Positions 8,801-15,951 of a DNA stretch of 35,429 bases are shown here, in pieces (within the stretch, counting starts at the first letter, position 1; every line of letters starts with the position of its first letter). This stretch comes from Lactobacillus sp. 0.1XD8-4 (GTDB lineage Bacteria > Bacillota > Bacilli > Lactobacillales > Lactobacillaceae). Both the position numbers and the translations under genes were made by a program. Below the pieces are notes generated by a model. That model made no database searches, was not told the DNA's origin, and saw only the letters and a program-made list of their open reading frames with translations. The stretch lies in contig NZ_RDBR01000023.1 of NCBI RefSeq assembly GCF_009663775.1, forward strand, positions 1-35,429. The letters run 5' to 3'.

Positions 8801-9516
8801 TACCATTCAGCGGACTCTGGAACATCAGTTTGCTCACCCCAAACTTGCGGCGATGCTGGTGGTAAGTCAGCGTACCAATCATAGAAGCTCATTTGTTCTC
8901 CACCAAGAAGTGCAATAAAACGAGCTCCGGCGCTGAAACTCATCATTGACATTGCTGGAATGGGGGTAAAACCACCAATTCGGTCAGGTCCATATTTTTT
9001 AATGGTATACAGGCAAGCAGCAGAAATCATTTCTAAAGCTTCATATCGATGAACACGGATTAGGCCACCGTGACCACGAACGGATTTATACTTTTTAACT
9101 TTTTCCGGATCTTCAACGATACTGCCCCAGGCTTCTAATGGATTAGAGTATTCTTTCTTGGCATTTACCCATAATTCCCATAGTTTTCCCCGGATATATG
9201 GGTACTTAATCCTAACAGGACTATATTCATACCACGAAAAACTGGCCCCACGAGGACATCCCCGTGGTTCATATCCTGGAATGTTAGGTCCACATGACGG
9301 ATAATCAGTTGCCTGATGTTCCCAAGTAATAATTCCTTGTTTAACATAAACGTTCCACGAACACGATCCGGTACAGTTTACCCCGTGAGTTGTCCGTACT
9401 ACCTTATCATGTGCCCATCGCTGGCGATAAAGCTTTTCCCACCGACGACTTTTTTCTTCGAGTTGTGTAAAGGTTCCATTAAACTTATCAACTTTATTAA
9501 AGAACCGTGACTTCAT
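5851..9516 (-). CDS. narG: Respiratory nitrate reductase alpha subunit (Mo-bis-MGD)
   Basis: A 1221-residue catalytic subunit that reduces nitrate to nitrite at a Mo-bis-MGD centre, close to the 1247 residues of E. coli. The N-terminal FS0 [4Fe-4S] ligands are His44, Cys48, Cys52 and Cys87, the His-Cys3 pattern typical of NarG. Asp217 in YADLPPASP corresponds to the molybdenum ligand Asp222 of E. coli. The molydopterin-binding segments are present to the C-terminus. There is no twin-arginine signal of the periplasmic type, so the enzyme faces the cytoplasm. AGGGAGGT precedes the ATG. It is the first gene of narGHJI, with a promoter and TTCCCTAGT box at 9590-9626 shared with the divergent cofactor operon. 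Confidence 0.97.
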   Translation of the reverse strand: MKSRFFNKVDKFNGTFTQLEEKSRRWEKLYRQRWAHDKVVRTTHGVNCTGSCSWNVYVKQGIITWEHQATDYPSCGPNIPGYEPRGCPRGASFSWYEYSPVRIKYPYIRGKLWELWVNAKKEYSNPLEAWGSIVEDPEKVKKYKSVRGHGGLIRVHRYEALEMISAACLYTIKKYGPDRIGGFTPIPAMSMMSFSAGARFIALLGGEQMSFYDWYADLPPASPQVWGEQTDVPESAEWYNSSYIIMWGSNVPLTRTPDAHFMTEVRYKGAKIVAVSPDYAENVKFADDWLAPHPGSDSAVAQAMTYVILDEFYQKHPVKRFIDYSKRFTDLPFIVKLEQSTANPGHYTPGRFIRINDLVEDETIVNPAWKTVVYDQNQRKIVVPNGTMGQEYDQNEKWNLELVDQDGNKIDPALSINDQEGNTEQVIADFPAFSNEGNSVVQRHLPVKKLKFADGSEQLVTNVYDLLMAQMGINRTGNDELAAKDAMDASSYFTPAWQESRSGVKAKQVIQIAREFAQNAAENEGRSMVIMGGGVNHWFNADMNYRNIINMLMLCGCVGMTGGGWAHYVGQEKLRPQEGWANITFANDWEKGGARQMQGTTWYYFATDQWRYEEIDNQAQKSPVWKGHHSYLHNADYNQMAIRLGWLPSYPQFNRNPLSFAKDYGTTDIKEISKQVVNELKQGTLHFAAEDPDAKENQPKTFFLWRSNLFASSGKGAEYFMKHLLGAENGLLARPNDRAKPQDMVWHDKEAVGKLDLVVDLDFRMVSTPMYSDVVLPAATWYEKKDLSSTDMHPYIHPFNAAVSPMWESKSDWQQFKLLAKTVANMAKQYLPGIHYDLKSAPLGHDTPGEIAQPYGEIKDWKKGETEPIPGKTMPSLKLIPRDYTKLYEKFITLGPNIVNNYPYNVKDQYEYLKAMNGIASEGVGAGCPLLDEDEKVCDAILRMSTASNGKLADRAWHKKQERTGEKLADIGRGHADDAMSFKQITAQPQEAYPTPIGTSAKHGGARYTPFSLMTERNVPTRTLTGRQHYYIDHEIFREFGESLATYKPSLPPIVLAPGDVDVPPVEDEITLKYMTPHGKWNIHTMYYDNLEMLTLFRGGPTIWISPEDAEKIRVKDNDWIEVYNRNGVVTARAVVSVRMPVGSMYMYHAQDNEIYEPLSTITGNRGGSHNAPTQIHVKPTHMVGGYGQLSYAWNYYGPTGNQRDLYANVRKLKKVNWSED

Positions 9517-9576
9517 CGTTGATTGACCTCCCTTATTTATTAAGCTGCTTTAATTGCTGTTATTAAAGTAAGCCTT

Positions 9577-9614
9577 TTCCCTAATGTAAAGATTATCATC
9601 ATTCCTGCTATACT
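9577..9614 (+). promoter_or_regulatory. Promoter of the cofactor operon with TTCCCTAAT box
   Basis: TTCCCTAAT (9577-9585) stands 23 bp upstream of a TATACT -10 element (9609-9614); there is no good -35 hexamer. The same arrangement occurs at three other promoters in the window. The half-site CCCTA matches one arm of the TAGGG-N4-CCCTA palindrome described for staphylococcal NreC, so NreC-type activation is inferred. Confidence 0.6.
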
Positions 9615-9626
9615 ACGACTAGGGAA
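9590..9626 (-). promoter_or_regulatory. narG promoter with TTCCCTAGT box
   Basis: Read on the minus strand, TTCCCTAGT (9626-9618) is followed after 22 bp by TAATCT (9595-9590) as -10. The geometry matches the divergent promoter at 9577-9614. The two promoters interlock, so each box covers the expected transcription start of the other. Confidence 0.55.
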
Positions 9627-9663
9627 ATACCTATATTTTTAATTGAATGAGGTGCTAATGGAC

Positions 9664-10683
9664 ATGAACCGTTATGATCGTCAAGAAAGGGTCTACCAAA
9701 TTGGGCAGGCAGGTCAAGAAAAAATTAGTCAAGCTACAATTATGATCGTGGGAACTGGTGCATTGGGAAGCTATGCTGCTGAGCAACTTGTGCGCGCTGG
9801 TGTCAGAAGCCTAATTCTTGTTGACCCTGACACTGTCGAGATTACTAATCTGCAACGACAAGCCCTTTTTACTGAAGAAGATGCCAATCAAGCGCGTTTG
9901 AAAGCAGAGGCATTAAGGGATCACTTAACTAAAATTAATTCTAATTGCCGCATCACAGCAATTCCTGCGCCGCTTACCCCTGATATTATTGATGATTACT
10001 CTTTTAATTTATGTCTAGACTGCCTTGATAATTATCATGCTCGCGATTTATTAAACAAACTATCACTAACAGCTAAGTTTGATTATATCTTTGCTAGTTG
10101 TGCTGGTACCTATGGAAATGTTATGCCTATTTCAGCAACCACGCATCCTTGTCTAAATTGTCTCTTTCCTAATCTTAATGACCTATTGGAAAATGATTGT
10201 GACCTAATCGGGGTCAATACGGCCTTAGTTCCCCTAGTTGCAGGTCTTCAAGTTTCTTTAGCCCTCCATTATCTTATCGATAAGGCAAGTCTTAATTTTA
10301 ATGAATTGATTACGGTTGATAACTGGTCGATGGCGTTTATGAAATTTAAGGTTAATAAAAATCCCCAATGCCCTAGTTGTTCAATCCCTAAGCAAAACTA
10401 CCAAGATACTGAACCATTATCAGGGCTCCATATGCTTTGCGGTGAGAACGCTTATTATACAGTTAACGAAAAGGCGGTTAGTTTTACTCATCTTCATGAA
10501 TTACTGACAGAAAAACATGTTCCCCTGAAAACAAATCGCATGTTTCTGCACTTTAAATGGCAAAACCGACCGGTAAGTATTTTTAAAAATGGTAAGATTA
10601 TTATGTATAACTTGCCTAATAGTAAGGCAGCCCAACAGCAATTACGGTCATTAGACCAATTAATGAAAGAAGATGTACAATGA
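9664..10683 (+). CDS. moeB: MoeB/ThiF-type adenylyltransferase (molybdopterin synthase activation)
   Basis: A 339-residue E1-like enzyme expected to adenylate the C-terminal Gly-Gly of MoaD so that it can be loaded with sulfur. The ATP-binding GTGALG is at residues 30-35, followed by DPDTVEITNLQRQ, typical of MoeB/ThiF. Zinc-binding pairs CLNC (163-166) and CPSC (236-239) are present. The roughly 90-residue C-terminal extension is absent from the 249-residue E. coli MoeB and resembles the small tail domain of many Firmicute ThiF proteins; it is not a rhodanese domain. The ATG at 9664 is chosen because GAGGTG (9649-9654) is 9 nt away; ATG 9658 is only 3 nt from it. ThiF is the alternative, but the neighbours favour a molybdenum role. 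Confidence 0.85.
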   Translation: MNRYDRQERVYQIGQAGQEKISQATIMIVGTGALGSYAAEQLVRAGVRSLILVDPDTVEITNLQRQALFTEEDANQARLKAEALRDHLTKINSNCRITAIPAPLTPDIIDDYSFNLCLDCLDNYHARDLLNKLSLTAKFDYIFASCAGTYGNVMPISATTHPCLNCLFPNLNDLLENDCDLIGVNTALVPLVAGLQVSLALHYLIDKASLNFNELITVDNWSMAFMKFKVNKNPQCPSCSIPKQNYQDTEPLSGLHMLCGENAYYTVNEKAVSFTHLHELLTEKHVPLKTNRMFLHFKWQNRPVSIFKNGKIIMYNLPNSKAAQQQLRSLDQLMKEDVQ

Positions 10684-11177
10684 AAAAAGTTGCAATTTTA
10701 ACAATTAGCGATAGCCGGACATTAGAAACTGATAAATCCGGAAAGTTTATTACCGAAAAATTAACCAAGGCAGGGTTAGTAATCACTACTCGCATAGTTG
10801 TTAATGATGATCTTGTTAATATTCAAGCTGCCTACCTCCAGCTGGAACAACAAGCACCGGATATTATTATCACAAATGGGGGAACTGGCATTGCTCATCG
10901 CGATGTTACAATTCCAGCGATTACCCCTCTCTTGAAACGTCTTCTTCCTGGATTCGGTGAAGCTTTTCGGCAAATCTCATTTGAAGAAATCGGTACCCGA
11001 GCATTGGCTTCTCAAGCACTTGCCGGTTTTAATTACCGTTATCAACTCACCTATTGTCTACCAGGCTCACAAAATGCTTGTCAAACAGCGTTAGATAAAC
11101 TTATCATCCCTGAATATGAACACTTATTATTTGAAAGCAGTCCTCAACGAAAGGAAGTTCACCACCATGCTCACTAG
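10680..11177 (+). CDS. moaB: Molybdopterin adenylyltransferase-type protein MoaB/MogA
   Basis: A 165-residue cytoplasmic protein of the MoaB/Mog fold that adenylates molybdopterin before metal insertion. The family signatures are TISDSRT at 8-14, NGGTG at 66-70 followed by RD-V-T (Asp75), and PGS at 128-130. It overlaps the preceding gene by 4 nt (ATGA) and the following moeA by 11 nt, so it is part of a coupled operon. Length fits MoaB. MoaB and MogA cannot be separated from sequence inspection alone; Firmicutes usually carry MoaB. Confidence 0.9.
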   Translation: MKKVAILTISDSRTLETDKSGKFITEKLTKAGLVITTRIVVNDDLVNIQAAYLQLEQQAPDIIITNGGTGIAHRDVTIPAITPLLKRLLPGFGEAFRQISFEEIGTRALASQALAGFNYRYQLTYCLPGSQNACQTALDKLIIPEYEHLLFESSPQRKEVHHHAH

Positions 11178-12384
11178 AAGAACCCCCATCTCGGTTGCTG
11201 AAGCCCAAAAGAGAATTAATGAAATTACACTTACAACGTCTACGGAAATAATCCCTCTTACTGAAGCAAATCATCGTGTAATAGCAACAGATGTATATGC
11301 TCCTTATGACTATCCACATTTTCGGCGAGCTGGAATGGATGGTTATGCAATTTTGTCAAGCGATGACCATGATTATCCACGCGAATTTACTGTACTAGGC
11401 GAGATTCAAGCAGGTGCAACTTGGGACCAGCCCCTCCACCCTGGAGAAGCTGTTCGGATCATGACTGGGGCGTATGTTCCAAAAGATGCAGAAAAAGTAA
11501 TTCGAATTGAAAAAACACGTCCTAGTGCAGACAAGCAAAAAGTAACGATTATTACGAGTGAAAGCAAGAGTAATATCACAGAAACAGGCACTGACGTTAA
11601 GAAAGGTGAAATCGTTTTAGCAAAGGATCAAGAATTAAATCCTGGGGGGCTAGCTGTTCTAACTGCCTTTGGCATCCAACAGGTTACTGTTTATAAAAAG
11701 CCGCGCATTGCAATAATTGCAACGGGAACCGAACTGCTTGGTCCCCATGACCCAATTGCTGCAGGTAAAATTTTTAATAGTAATGGTATTATGCTTAAAA
11801 ACTTGGTTGAAGAAAGCGGCGGTATTGTTGACTTTGAGACCCAGTTACCAGACGAGGCTAATGTTATTAAAGAGACATTAGAAAAGCAAATGGCTTCCCA
11901 CGATATTGTTATTACTGATGGTGGTGTTTCTGTTGGTGATTTCGATTATATTGGGGATGAAGCACGCAAGGCAGACCAGCTTCTGTTCAACAAAATCAAA
12001 CAACGGCCCGGTAGCGTAACTACTGCTTTTGTCCAACACAAGACACTTGTAATGGCTCTTTCGGGAAATCCTGGAGCTTGCTTTACTGGTTTTTATTTAT
12101 ATATGGAACCGTTAATTCGTCGTTATCAGCACCAGCCTAGCCGCCTTCGCAAAGTACGGGCAACTTTAGCGGCACCCTATAATAAGACGAATGGGTTTGA
12201 TCGTTATCTCCGTTGCACCTATGAATTTAAAAACAATCACTTTCTAGTTTATCCAAACGGAATTAACCGTTCCGGGTCATTAGCTAACTTGCAGACAACA
12301 AACTGCTTAGCGCTTATTCCTCATAGTACAACACCTATGAAAGTGGGAACGGAGACAGATGCATGGCTACTACCCTTCAAATAA
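11167..12384 (+). CDS. moeA: Molybdopterin molybdenumtransferase
   Basis: A 405-residue enzyme that inserts molybdate into adenylated molybdopterin. It contains the N-terminal MDGYA motif (57-61), a central MoaB-like domain with DGGVSVGD, and SGNPG at 299-303, all typical of MoeA, whose usual length is about 410. The start is ATG 11167, preceded by AAGGAAG and overlapping the moaB stop. An in-frame ATG at 11116 lies further inside moaB without a ribosome site. The 3' end overlaps mobB by 22 nt. Confidence 0.93.
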   Translation: MLTRRTPISVAEAQKRINEITLTTSTEIIPLTEANHRVIATDVYAPYDYPHFRRAGMDGYAILSSDDHDYPREFTVLGEIQAGATWDQPLHPGEAVRIMTGAYVPKDAEKVIRIEKTRPSADKQKVTIITSESKSNITETGTDVKKGEIVLAKDQELNPGGLAVLTAFGIQQVTVYKKPRIAIIATGTELLGPHDPIAAGKIFNSNGIMLKNLVEESGGIVDFETQLPDEANVIKETLEKQMASHDIVITDGGVSVGDFDYIGDEARKADQLLFNKIKQRPGSVTTAFVQHKTLVMALSGNPGACFTGFYLYMEPLIRRYQHQPSRLRKVRATLAAPYNKTNGFDRYLRCTYEFKNNHFLVYPNGINRSGSLANLQTTNCLALIPHSTTPMKVGTETDAWLLPFK

Positions 12385-12851
12385 TCGGCCATAAAAAGAG
12401 TGGCAAAACCTTAATTACAACAGCTTTGATTAAAAGATTAACGCAAGCAGGATATCGCGTTGCTGCAATTAAACATGATGCTCATAATGCTGCTATGGAT
12501 GTTCCTCATACTGACAGTGCTCGTATGAGTGGTGCAGGAGCTCACCAGGTCATCCTCCAGTCAGCGTCAGACTTCTTTTTTCACCAACAAGGAAATGTCC
12601 CCCCATTATCATCATTAGTTGAATGGTTGGGAAAAGATAACGACTTTGTCCTAATTGAAGGTCATAAACAAGCACATTATCCTAAACTGGTTTTACTTAA
12701 ACCCGGAGAAGAAGTAAACAGCATCACTAGTAGTCAACCAATTCAAACTGGCAGCATCTTTAACACCCATAATGCAAATTTACGCGGTAAAGATGAGATT
12801 ATTAACTGGTGCTTTACTTTTTTAGAACATGCCAAAGGAGTAAAGAAGTAA
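12363..12851 (+). CDS. mobB: Molybdopterin-guanine dinucleotide biosynthesis adaptor MobB
   Basis: A 162-residue GTP-binding protein assisting MobA in forming the guanine dinucleotide cofactor. The P-loop GHKKSGKT is at residues 9-16, followed by IKHDAHN near residue 37 and DFVLIEGHK near 100, all typical of MobB. It starts inside the end of moeA and stops exactly one base before mobA, so it is translated from a polycistronic message. Confidence 0.92.
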   Translation: MATTLQIIGHKKSGKTLITTALIKRLTQAGYRVAAIKHDAHNAAMDVPHTDSARMSGAGAHQVILQSASDFFFHQQGNVPPLSSLVEWLGKDNDFVLIEGHKQAHYPKLVLLKPGEEVNSITSSQPIQTGSIFNTHNANLRGKDEIINWCFTFLEHAKGVKK

Positions 12852-13424
12852 ATGATTGGAATTATCTATGCTGGCGGACAATCGAAGCGGTTTGGCCAAG
12901 ATAAAGCGTTATTTAAAGTACCAAAGTTAGCAGCACCAAATGTCCAAATCGCTGCAGAAAACTTGCAAGCTATATGTGCAAAAGTAATCGTATGTGCAAA
13001 CGAAAAAAACCAAGTACAGATAAAACAACGCTTATTATCCATGAACAATATTCAAGTTATCACTGATTTGCCTGCGTTTTCCCAGCATGGTCCCCTTTCA
13101 GCAATTGTTGCTTGTACAGCGCAATTTAAAGGGACCCACGATTTTATTACGTTGGCGGCTGATTATCCGTATATTACATCCAAAACGCTTCAGCGCTTAG
13201 CTCAAAAGCCTTTTTCTTATATCAGTACCAGTAACCACGATCATTATACCCTTGCGCACTTTTCGATTAGCCATGAAGCGGTTATGGCCTGGTTGTTAGC
13301 TGAAAACAATTGGCGATTAGGAGACTTTTTAATCAAAAAATGTGGCTGTAGGTCCCTTGACTGCAATACAAATGATGAATTCTTAAATTTAAATTACTGG
13401 GAGGTCGATACAAATGAAAAATAA
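12852..13424 (+). CDS. mobA: Molybdenum cofactor guanylyltransferase
   Basis: A 190-residue nucleotidyltransferase that attaches GMP to molybdopterin, giving the MGD form used by NarG. The N-terminal nucleotide-binding signature AGGQSKRFGQDK is at residues 7-18, and ADYPY near residue 105 matches the metal-binding D-x-P region of the family. Length fits MobA. The start follows the mobB stop directly, with AAAGGAG 11 nt upstream. The 3' end overlaps the next small gene by 11 nt. Confidence 0.92.
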   Translation: MIGIIYAGGQSKRFGQDKALFKVPKLAAPNVQIAAENLQAICAKVIVCANEKNQVQIKQRLLSMNNIQVITDLPAFSQHGPLSAIVACTAQFKGTHDFITLAADYPYITSKTLQRLAQKPFSYISTSNHDHYTLAHFSISHEAVMAWLLAENNWRLGDFLIKKCGCRSLDCNTNDEFLNLNYWEVDTNEK

Positions 13425-13698
13425 AGATTTGATGACAGAAGCAGATTTTCAAAAACTAATCGCACTCGTTTTAAATGATTTAGCGATTAGACGGACGATG
13501 CTTGAAAATCGGGAGCAAGAAGTACAGCAACAGTTAAGCTCATTAGAGCGCGATGCAGAATTGGAGCAGCTTGACGATCAAATTCAACAAGTGCAAGCAG
13601 ATTTTGATCATTACCACGAGTTTACTGATCCTCGCTTCGATTTTAATGCTCACCAATATTTTCAAGGGCCTTCAATGGGGTTGCCGAAACATCCATAA
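13414..13698 (+). CDS. Small coiled-coil protein of unknown function
   Basis: A 94-residue, acidic, Gln/Glu-rich protein. Residues 25-70 have a heptad-like pattern suggesting a coiled coil; the tail is rich in Phe, His and Pro. I do not recognise the family. GGAGG is 9 nt upstream of the ATG, and the gene overlaps mobA, so it is cotranscribed with the cofactor genes and ends at the terminator at 13701-13755. It occupies the slot just before the two-component genes where staphylococci have nreA, but it is far too short for a GAF-domain NreA and shows no similarity to one. Confidence 0.75.
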   Translation: MKNKDLMTEADFQKLIALVLNDLAIRRTMLENREQEVQQQLSSLERDAELEQLDDQIQQVQADFDHYHEFTDPRFDFNAHQYFQGPSMGLPKHP

Positions 13699-13700
13699 GC

Positions 13701-13755
13701 TACAGAGACCAGCAATAATGTATTTACAAGTTGCTCGTCTCTGTATTTTTATTTA
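13701..13755 (+). terminator. Terminator of the molybdenum cofactor operon
   Basis: TACAGAGAC (13701-13709) pairs with GTCTCTGTA (13737-13745), and AGCAA (13711-13715) with TTGCT (13731-13735), with one C-C mismatch. ATTTTTATTT follows. It separates the cofactor operon from nreBC. Confidence 0.85.
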
Positions 13756-13788
13756 AGCCAAAGCAAAGTTATAGTGACTTATCAAATG

Positions 13789-13817
13789 TTGCGCTCCAGT
13801 TAAGAAAGCGTTATTAT
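13789..13817 (+). promoter_or_regulatory. Candidate promoter of nreBC
   Basis: TTGCGC is followed after 17 bp by TATTAT, about 70 bp upstream of the histidine kinase start. No TTCCCTAAT box is present, so the regulator genes look constitutively expressed. Confidence 0.45.
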
Positions 13818-13885
13818 ATAAAATAGGAATATTTGAAGTATTAATTTCTTAATTTTAGTGTTTGCTAATTGAGGAGGAGTCTGCA

Positions 13886-14929
13886 TTGCTAGAAACAGCT
13901 AACTGGGTACAAACATATTTTAACCAATCACCAGATGCGATTTTTTTATTCAAAAATGACGATTTACTGGTAAGCAACCAACCTGCTCAACAACTAATTG
14001 CAAGTCTTAAATTAAACGTGGATTACCTCTTGCGGATGGGAAAAAATGCTTGGTCACAACACGAAAAAGATAATTGTGCATCGTGTCTTATTAAAGGTCG
14101 CTTAAATAGGGCAACTATTCCCGTTGTTTTTAACCAGGATTCCCCCCACCCATTTCATTTTTCTTTAATATATCAACCATTAAGCGCTAGTCAAAATATT
14201 ATTGCCCTAACACTTGAAAATCGTGAGCAGCAACAACGAATCTCTCAGGTTGAGCAGCAGCGAATTCTGAATCAATATATAAGTGAAGCCCACGAAAAAG
14301 AACGGCAGAAAATATCGCAAGATCTCCATGATAGTATTGCCCAAGAAGTTTATTCTGCCATTATTGGTGTGCATCGGCTTGCCACACAACCTAATTGTGA
14401 TTCGCAACGGGTGCAAAAAATTAGCACGGCGGTTGAAAAGCAATTACGGGCTACCCTTATGGAAATCAAAAACATGGCATTAAATATTCGGCCCTCCGTT
14501 CTTGATAACTTTGGCCTAATTCCAGCTATTAAGGGACTTGCTAAGCGCGTACAAGCAAGTACTGGGATTAGAATCAATGTTGTCGCCTTAACTTCTGCAG
14601 ATAACTTATCAGCTAATGTGCAAAACGTGCTTTATCGAATTAGCCAAGAAGCAATCAACAATGCCGTTAAACATGCCAATCCAACTGAAATAAATATAAT
14701 TATGACTAACCACCATAATTACATCAAATTAGAGGTTTTAGACAACGGTACTGGTTTTGACAGTAATTACCAAGCTAGTTTTAATGGCCATTCACTCGGG
14801 TTGATGAATATGAATGAACGGGTAAAAGCATATAATGGTGCATTTATTATTACATCAAAAATTAATAAGGGAACAACAGTTAAAGTTGAATTCCCTTATA
14901 ACAATTTGAATAAGGATCAGGTGAAATAG
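13886..14929 (+). CDS. nreB: NreB-type sensor histidine kinase
   Basis: A 347-residue cytoplasmic kinase without membrane segments. Order: PAS-like sensor (about 1-115), coiled linker, HisKA_3 box with QDLHDSIAQ (His148), then HATPase with NNAVKHA and DNGTGFD. This is the layout of staphylococcal NreB, the oxygen-sensing [4Fe-4S] kinase that controls nitrate respiration. Only two sensor cysteines are present (C64-x2-C67); the second CxxC of the four-ligand staphylococcal sensor is missing, so cluster binding may differ. The start is TTG 13886, set by GAGGAGGAG at 13871-13879; the earlier TTG 13862 lies upstream of that site. nreC follows directly. Confidence 0.85.
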   Translation: MLETANWVQTYFNQSPDAIFLFKNDDLLVSNQPAQQLIASLKLNVDYLLRMGKNAWSQHEKDNCASCLIKGRLNRATIPVVFNQDSPHPFHFSLIYQPLSASQNIIALTLENREQQQRISQVEQQRILNQYISEAHEKERQKISQDLHDSIAQEVYSAIIGVHRLATQPNCDSQRVQKISTAVEKQLRATLMEIKNMALNIRPSVLDNFGLIPAIKGLAKRVQASTGIRINVVALTSADNLSANVQNVLYRISQEAINNAVKHANPTEINIIMTNHHNYIKLEVLDNGTGFDSNYQASFNGHSLGLMNMNERVKAYNGAFIITSKINKGTTVKVEFPYNNLNKDQVK

Positions 14930-15583
14930 ATGTATAATGTTTTAGTTGCAGACGATCACGCAATTGTCCGTTCGGGAATTTCATATTTAGTTGACCTACA
15001 ACCCAATTTTACGGTAGTAGATGGAACTGCTAGCGGTACTGATACATATATGAGGATTGAACAAGGCGACATTGATATTTTAATTATGGATCTTAGTATG
15101 CCACCGGGTGAAAATGGGTTACTTACCACCCAACGAATTCATGATAAGTTTCCGCAAGTACGAATTATCATTCTTTCAATGCATGAGGAGCAGGAATATA
15201 TTAATAAGGCGATGGCTAATGGTGCAATGTCATATGTCCTTAAAAGTTCGCCAGATACCGAGATCATTAAAGCCCTTCAGCATGTTATTAATGGCGAGAA
15301 CTACCTTGACACCAATATTATTGTCAGTAAAAACGACCTTAAAAAAATCAATGCTTCTGGTAATAACCTTAACCTAGAGGGGTATAATAGCCTTTCAAAA
15401 CGCGAAAAAGAAGTCTTCCCGCTAATTGCACTTGGTTATTCTAATAAGGAAATTTCGCAAAAAATGTTTATCTCAACTAAAACTGTTGAAGCCCATAAAG
15501 CTAATATATCGCGCAAACTTCATCTTCATGGGCGGGTCGAGCTAGTCCAGTATGCGATTCACCATCACTTAATTGATTTTTAA
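14930..15583 (+). CDS. nreC: NreC-type response regulator (NarL/LuxR family)
   Basis: A 217-residue DNA-binding regulator. The receiver domain (1-120) has the acidic pair Asp8/Asp9, phosphoacceptor Asp54 (MDLSMP) and a Lys in YVLKSS. A LuxR-type helix-turn-helix covers about 150-215 (LSKREKEV ... STKTVEAHKANISRKL). The ATG follows the kinase stop directly, so the pair is coupled. It probably activates the nitrate reductase, cofactor and transporter promoters through the TTCCCTAAT boxes; this is inferred from the match of CCCTA to the NreC half-site and from position. A terminator follows. Confidence 0.88.
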   Translation: MYNVLVADDHAIVRSGISYLVDLQPNFTVVDGTASGTDTYMRIEQGDIDILIMDLSMPPGENGLLTTQRIHDKFPQVRIIILSMHEEQEYINKAMANGAMSYVLKSSPDTEIIKALQHVINGENYLDTNIIVSKNDLKKINASGNNLNLEGYNSLSKREKEVFPLIALGYSNKEISQKMFISTKTVEAHKANISRKLHLHGRVELVQYAIHHHLIDF

Positions 15584-15588
15584 ACTAA

Positions 15589-15628
15589 CGGGGAATCCTT
15601 GAAATAAGAGGAATCCCCGATTTTATTT
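15589..15628 (+). terminator. Terminator after nreC
   Basis: CGGGGAATCC (15589-15598) pairs with GGAATCCCCG (15610-15619) with one A-A mismatch, followed by TTTTATTT (15621-15628). Confidence 0.75.
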
Positions 15629-15676
15629 GTAGGTAAAATTTCTTAAAATAAAGCATGAATATGAGGAGGCATTTTT

Positions 15677-15949
15677 ATGACAACAAATCTAAGCCGTAAC
15701 GATGAACTGCGAGGGGTTCTTAGCGATATTGTCCGGAAACGATTTATTAATAGTCGGCAAGTTAACCCCGTCTCAAATCTCTTTTTAACGACTAAGTATG
15801 CAGTGGATCATGGGTATATTACTGGTGCAATCCTTGACGAAACATTTAGTAGTACCTTAGCAGAACTAAATTTAAAAAATGCAACTTTGACAAAACAGGG
15901 TCACCGTAAGCTTGCTGAATTAATTAATCAGCACACAAAGGAGAATTAA
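15677..15949 (+). CDS. Small protein, possible winged-helix (YjcQ-like)
   Basis: A 90-residue soluble protein. The second half, with YITGAILDE and then NLKNATLTKQGHRKL, recalls the YjcQ-like small winged-helix pattern in which an LTxxG segment forms the wing. That similarity is by eye and weak. GAGGAGG lies 7 nt upstream of the ATG. It is the first of three tightly packed genes (2-nt and 4-nt gaps) following nreBC, so the three proteins probably act together. If it is a winged helix, it may regulate or scaffold the operon. Confidence 0.65.
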   Translation: MTTNLSRNDELRGVLSDIVRKRFINSRQVNPVSNLFLTTKYAVDHGYITGAILDETFSSTLAELNLKNATLTKQGHRKLAELINQHTKEN

Positions 15950-15951
15950 TA

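Noticed and set aside
10680-12384. Frameshift between moaB and moeA suggested by their overlapping frames
   Set aside because: The overlap is a normal 11-nt start/stop overlap once moeA starts at ATG 11167; both proteins are full length.
13414-13698. The small gene before nreBC as nreA
   Set aside because: Only 94 residues, coiled-coil, no GAF-domain features.
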